64,000 nt of DNA from DASVCN01 sp040905665 (lineage in GTDB: Bacteria > Deinococcota > Deinococci > Deinococcales > Trueperaceae), in assembly GCA_040905665.1 (NCBI GenBank), contig JBBDRD010000035.1, forward strand, positions 62,001 through 126,000. Direction: 5' to 3'. A program made the translations under genes and the position numbers. This document shows, in pieces, positions 60,759 through 64,000 of the stretch. The notes below the pieces were generated by a model. That model was given only the letters and a program-made list of their open reading frames with translations, did not search any database and was not told the DNA's origin. How positions within the stretch are numbered: position 1 is the stretch's first letter; each line of letters starts with the position of its first letter.

Positions 60759-62138
60759 ATGAAGGGAAGACTTTACGTATTTGTACTGAGCCTGTTTCTG
60801 GCATTCGGCTTGGCGTTGGGTCAAGACAACAATGCTGGGGGCCAAGCGGACGATCAGACGTCGCCGGAGCAAACTACGCCGGAGGTTACTCAACCGGCAG
60901 AACCGATGGATCCCAGCGAGCCAGACGACGATGCGGCCGGTGATGATGCGGCCGGTGGTGCGGAGGGCGCCGCTGGGGATGACGCAGCAGGTGACGAAGC
61001 TGCCGGAGATGCCGAGGGCGCGGCCGGTGATGATGCTGCCGGTGACGATGGAGTTGGTGCGGACGACGCTGCCGATGATGCTGCCGGCGACGCTGCCGAT
61101 GACGATGCAGCCGGTGACGATGCAGCTGGCCAGGAGGAAGTTGCCGGACAGGACGACTTCGCCAGCCAGAGCCTGACGGACGCACTTCGTTCGAACCCCG
61201 ACTTCAGCATGTTCGCCGACGCATTGGAGCGGGCTGGATTGTCTGAAACCTTGGCGCAAGAGGGGCCTTTCACGATTTTTGCTCCGACCAACCAGGCCTT
61301 CCAACAGGCCGGGTTCGACCTGAACACGCTCGACGATCAGCAACTCAATACCCTCGTTCGTAACCACATCATTTCGGGCATGGTTTCGGCCGATCAGCTG
61401 ACCACCCTTTCCGGGATCGTCACACTACTCGGGAACGAGTACGCCGTGGCCCCTGGCACTAGCCCAGCTGTTGCCGGTGTGGAGACCGACGGCGAAGTTG
61501 CCGGTGGCGGACAAGCTGAACCGGCGCAACCGGTTGAGCCAGCCGAACCAGCTGCACCGGACGTGGAGGACGAGGGCGCCGCGGTGGATGGTGAAGCCGC
61601 CGGTGACGATGCCGCCGGACAACCCGGCGAGCCGCAGGATGCAGGAGACGCCGACGCCGGTGATGAAGAACAGCCCGGGGATGTTGAAACGCAAGATGAC
61701 GCTGCAATGCCGATGGCTGAGCCGGGCGCCGAAGGCGGCGTAGGCCTCTCCGTTGGTGACGCCAACGTGACGCTGGCCGGCATCGAGACTTCAAGTGGAG
61801 TTGTTTACGGTATCGATACTGTCCTGATGCCCGAAGGCATGAGCGTAGAAGGCATGGGCGTAGAAGGTGTTGAAGGTGGCGGCGCTGCCGACGACGCCGA
61901 GACGCCTGAGACCGTTACCCCAGAGATCGAAACCGACGTTGGAGTTGAAGGCGACGCCGATATGGGCGCCGAAGGCGACGATGGCATGGGTGCGGAAGGC
62001 GACGCTGACGTTGACGCTGAAGGTGACGCCGATATGGGTGCTGAAGGTGACCCCGATATGGGTGCCGACGGCATGGAAACGGAATCCGACGAGGCGGGAG
62101 ACGAGACTACCGACGACAACAACATGGACAACAACTGA
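60759..62138 (+). CDS. Secreted FAS1 (fasciclin) protein with acidic repeats
   Basis: 459 residues. Signal peptide MKGRLYVFVLSLFLAFGLALG, then about 105 residues of DDAAG-type acidic repeats (15-bp units). A FAS1 domain begins at about 135 (SLTDALRSNPDFSMFADALERAG, FTIFAPTNQAFQ, HIISGM). After VTLLGNEYAV it is cut by about 95 acidic residues and resumes with GLSVGDANVTLAGIETSSGVVYGIDTVLMPEG, the last strands of the fold. A third acidic tail (EGDADMGAEGD units) ends the protein. Probably a surface adhesion or matrix protein. GGGGGAG precedes ATG 60759. Confidence 0.9.
   Translation: MKGRLYVFVLSLFLAFGLALGQDNNAGGQADDQTSPEQTTPEVTQPAEPMDPSEPDDDAAGDDAAGGAEGAAGDDAAGDEAAGDAEGAAGDDAAGDDGVGADDAADDAAGDAADDDAAGDDAAGQEEVAGQDDFASQSLTDALRSNPDFSMFADALERAGLSETLAQEGPFTIFAPTNQAFQQAGFDLNTLDDQQLNTLVRNHIISGMVSADQLTTLSGIVTLLGNEYAVAPGTSPAVAGVETDGEVAGGGQAEPAQPVEPAEPAAPDVEDEGAAVDGEAAGDDAAGQPGEPQDAGDADAGDEEQPGDVETQDDAAMPMAEPGAEGGVGLSVGDANVTLAGIETSSGVVYGIDTVLMPEGMSVEGMGVEGVEGGGAADDAETPETVTPEIETDVGVEGDADMGAEGDDGMGAEGDADVDAEGDADMGAEGDPDMGADGMETESDEAGDETTDDNNMDNN
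60934..61130 (+). repeat. 15-bp repeats encoding DDAAG units in the FAS1 protein
   Basis: Degenerate tandem copies of a 15-bp unit such as GATGATGCGGCCGGT, with silent variation (GATGACGCAGCAGGT, GACGATGCAGCCGGT). The reading frame is kept throughout. Confidence 0.85.
61963..62075 (+). repeat. 24-bp repeats encoding acidic tail of the FAS1 protein
   Basis: About five degenerate copies of a 24-bp unit coding for GDADMGAE. Just upstream (61834-61878) are two 15-bp copies coding for EGMSV/EGMGV. Confidence 0.75.
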
Positions 62139-62181
62139 ATGAATTCCTGAGATGCGACATAGTTTGCATCGCACATAGTAG

Positions 62182-62220
62182 GCGCGGGCCCGGAGCAAAT
62201 ACGGACCCGCGCTTCTTGCG
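62182..62220 (+). terminator. Intrinsic terminator after the FAS1 gene
   Basis: GCGCGGG-C-CCG, loop, CGG-A-CCCGCGC: a 10-bp stem with one internal mismatch, followed by TTCTTGCGCTTTG. Strong GC stem with a poor T-tract. The following gap to 62624 (about 400 bp) holds only short unsupported frames, for example 62383-62529. Confidence 0.7.
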
Positions 62221-62624
62221 CTTTGTTACACAGCAGTTAGGCTCGAGAATAATTTTTTCGCAATCCAAGCCGTGAAGTGATCGACCATCCCGACGCTGTC
62301 CAGACCTAATGGGCAAGTGACCAATCTTCAACAAGAAATCAACGAAGCGCGTAGCAGTGTGTCAGTAAGGTGACTCTCGCCATGACTGCACGAGTAGCCA
62401 AGTACTCATCAAAGGGGGTGGAGAGAGATGCCAGTGTTTCAGGTGGACGATCAGTGGGTGAGACAACACCGGTCTTCGGTCCCAGACGTACTCCCCATAC
62501 GTTAGGTATTGCGCTAACCGTAAGACAGTGATCGTGGTACCATTAACCGTTGACGCTTGCTGGCCAAGTTGTCCTCTTTTCCGCGCCCCCACTTAATGCC
62601 GGCCCGACCAAGCAGAGGCCCAAA

Positions 62625-63077
62625 GTGATCAGAGACAAAGCCCCCCTCATCCTGTTGATCGAAGACAACGAAGACGACGTGCTGCTTACATTGCGTGCGC
62701 TCCGCGGATTGAATCTGCTCAACCGAGTCGAAGTAGTCCAAGACGGCGCCGAGGCGATGGAGTTCTTGAACTGCGAGGGCAAGCACTCCTCCAGAAGCAG
62801 CGTTGACCTGCCCGAATTGGTACTACTCGACATAAACCTCCCCAGGCTCAACGGGATTGAGGTCCTCAAGCGGATGAAGGCAGAGGCGAACACACGTGCG
62901 ATCCCCGTAATCATGCTCACCACGTCGGGGCAGGAGAAGGACGTCACGGCGGCATACGAGAGCGGAGCGAACTCTTACATCCGCAAGCCCGTGGAGTCCG
63001 AGGCGTTCCAGCAGGCGATCAACGACCTTGGCTTTTATTGGCTAGCTGTGAATACCTCGCCGCCGCAGAGTAGGTAG
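62625..63077 (+). CDS. CheY-like response regulator (Rcp1-type receiver)
   Basis: 150-residue stand-alone receiver domain. Acid pocket ED at residues 13-14 (LLIEDNEDDVLLTLRAL), phosphoacceptor Asp69 in LVLLDINLPRLNG, Thr in IMLTTSG and Lys121 in YIRKPV. The wording resembles the Rcp1 class that pairs with phytochrome kinases. No kinase is near, so it is an orphan here. The start is GTG 62625, with AGAGG upstream; the frame is open back to 62550. Confidence 0.92.
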   Translation: MIRDKAPLILLIEDNEDDVLLTLRALRGLNLLNRVEVVQDGAEAMEFLNCEGKHSSRSSVDLPELVLLDINLPRLNGIEVLKRMKAEANTRAIPVIMLTTSGQEKDVTAAYESGANSYIRKPVESEAFQQAINDLGFYWLAVNTSPPQSR

Positions 63078-63189
63078 TCCAGTTTCGACGCTGGGTAATA
63101 AGGAACCTTGTAGCTCAATCTAAGAACCGGGTATATTGTGTAGGCTCTCGGACGAATGGTAGCGCCCGTTCCGTCCGACCATTCAGCGC

Positions 63190-63266
63190 GGCGATGTAGC
63201 TCAGTTGGTGAGAGCGCACGACTCATAATCGTGAGGTCGTCGGTTCGAGCCCGACCATCGCTACCA
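63190..63266 (+). tRNA. tRNA with anticodon CAU (Met, or Ile2)
   Basis: Complete cloverleaf: acceptor GGCGATG with CATCGCT (one G-T end pair), D-arm GCTCAGTTGGTGAGAGC, anticodon loop CTCATAA, T-arm GTCGGTTCGAGCCCGAC and encoded ACCA. Elongator Met is most likely; an Ile-type tRNA with modified C34 cannot be ruled out by sequence. It lacks the initiator features. Confidence 0.93.
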
Positions 63267-63269
63267 AGA

Positions 63270-63460
63270 CTAGGACGCGGATTCTGCGTCCTTCTTCTTT
63301 GCTTTTGTACCCGCAGAAAAACCCTCAGACGCATGAATTGGCGACTCGAAGGTGGCGCCCCGGTAATCTTCCTCGATGGCCTGCGTGTAGTACTTGAGGG
63401 CGACGTCGGGATGGCTGTGACCGAGTCGGCGGATGACGAGCGTCGAGTGTACTTGCCAGC
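63270..63460 (-). pseudogene. C-terminal relic of a second tyrosine integrase
   Basis: Minus-strand frame reading STLVIRRLGHSHPDVALKYY, then TQAIEEDYRGATFESPIH and a Lys-rich tail, ending with TAG at 63270. LGHSxPDVxxKYYxQ is the end of the catalytic domain of tyrosine recombinases, with the GHS and nucleophile Tyr region. Upstream the frame is closed by a TGA and the Arg and HxxR boxes are missing. Its 3' end abuts the tRNA-CAU gene, the usual place for an integrase, so an old element was integrated here. Confidence 0.7.
63272..63307 (+). terminator. Terminator of the tRNA-CAU transcript
   Basis: AGGACGC, loop, GCGTCCT, then TTCTTCTTTGCTTTT. A 7-bp stem just after the tRNA. It also encodes the last codons of the integrase relic on the other strand. 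Confidence 0.75.
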
Positions 63461-63576
63461 TTGGAGCACAAGCCCTTCAAGCCGAAGCCGCCGACCTTTC
63501 ATCCTTACATGAGAAGGTGTTTTAGCTTGGGTATTCCGCTGATAGAGGTCAATCGAGACGATCGCTGAGACACCTT

Positions 63577-64000
63577 TCACGATTCTTGTTCCTCGCCCGA
63601 GGAAACATGTTCGGCAGCTGTGACAGCTTGTTCTATCCGATCAGCATAGTAGTCCGAAAGTCGGCCGAAGTAGCCTGCATCTGCTTCCTGTAGCCCTTCG
63701 TAGTATTCATCCTCATGCTTCTCGCTTGGAAAGTACTCGATGAATGGGGACATACCCAAAGTCTCGCCGGCGAGGTCGAAAGTAACCCAAATCATGAAGT
63801 GGTCTAGAACTCTTCCGGTTCTGCCATTTGTGTCGGCAAACGGATGGATGTATTCAAAGTCGTGATGTTGCTGTGCTACCACCTGAGCGATGTCATGGGT
63901 ATCTAACTCGCCCTTGTCAGCTCTTAAGCTCTCAAGCCAAACTGCAAGGTTTTCAGAGCGTTGGCGCATCTCAAGGCGAACCTGGGGCCATTTTACGTGG
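63577..64000 (-). CDS. Fic-domain protein (start outside window)
   Basis: C-terminal part, about 140 residues, of a Fic/DOC-family protein; the frame is open to the right edge (HVKWPQVRLEMRQRSENLAVWL). The Fic motif HPFADTNGRTGR keeps the catalytic His and the anion-binding NGRTGR but has Thr where HPFxxGNGR has Gly. Fic proteins usually transfer AMP to target proteins. No inhibitory helix motif is visible in this part. Located next to an integrase relic, so it may have been acquired. It could also act in a toxin-antitoxin pair lying beyond the edge. Confidence 0.88.
   Translation of the reverse strand, partial: HVKWPQVRLEMRQRSENLAVWLESLRADKGELDTHDIAQVVAQQHHDFEYIHPFADTNGRTGRVLDHFMIWVTFDLAGETLGMSPFIEYFPSEKHEDEYYEGLQEADAGYFGRLSDYYADRIEQAVTAAEHVSSGEEQES

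Noticed and set aside
62383..62529. 49-codon frame upstream of the response regulator
   Set aside because: No ribosome binding site for its ATG and no recognisable protein pattern; a nested 24-codon frame with a better site is equally unsupported.
63156..63512. 118-codon plus-strand frame
   Set aside because: It runs through the tRNA gene and its terminator and is Arg/Ser-rich in the way of GC-rich shadow frames.

Overview
The window is GC-rich chromosomal DNA, almost fully coding. Several things suggest a deep-branching member of Deinococcota, perhaps Trueperaceae: an SpoVS gene, an MglA/MglB pair, a YvcK with an N-terminal membrane segment, a two-gene glycine decarboxylase, and promoters that look leaderless. 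This is inference from gene content; no rRNA is present.

Layout. 1-10.4 kb: the end of a DppBC-type ABC permease pair, a VTT membrane protein, ManA, an ABC exporter, Lon, RsmB, a membrane Zn-peptidase and SpoVS. 10.7-22.6 kb: a branched-chain amino acid cluster (ilvB-ilvN-ilvC-leuA-cimA), then an unpaired gltB. ilvB has a consensus promoter, a 12-codon Ile/Leu/Val-rich leader ORF and a strong intrinsic terminator, the layout of ribosome-mediated attenuation. 22.6-26.1 kb: a Ser/Thr kinase with a beta-propeller, an RHH regulator, and murA, with overlapping divergent promoters and a perfect dyad between the last two. 26.2-42.1 kb: a long minus-strand run, nfeD-floA-x-phoH-7TM/HD-ybeY-dgkA-cdd (the gene order of the Bacillus yqeZ-cdd region), a TPR protein, hisC-hisB-hisH, a SPOR protein, rapZ-yvcK and a DOMON-like protein. 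42.2-43.1 kb: a small unknown gene and a fluoride riboswitch in front of crcB/fluC.

43.1-54.3 kb is accessory. It starts with a broken phage-type primase, a seven-bladed FG-GAP lipoprotein and an IS3 transposase remnant. Then comes a discrete 7.2-kb integrated element bounded by a perfect 45-bp direct repeat of the tRNA-Trp 3' half (47061-47105 and 54244-54288). It carries a tyrosine integrase next to the intact tRNA, two XRE regulators with dyad operators, an excisionase-like protein whose ribosome binding site is locked in a hairpin, a zinc-ribbon protein, two envelope proteins, and a compact protein with what looks like motifs A, B and C of a family-A polymerase palm. This element is the best candidate for an undescribed system.

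54.5-64 kb returns to the core: an ErpA/IscA-type Fe-S carrier, the glycine cleavage operon gcvT-gcvH-gcvPA-gcvPB, mglB-mglA, a FAS1 protein whose domain is split by acidic repeats, a CheY-like receiver, tRNA-Met(CAU) with an integrase C-terminal relic against it, and a Fic protein cut by the window edge.

A recurring oddity is short in-frame tandem repeats of 15 bp at the 5' ends of genes (ilvB leader, hisH, hisB, dgkA) and inside the FAS1 protein.
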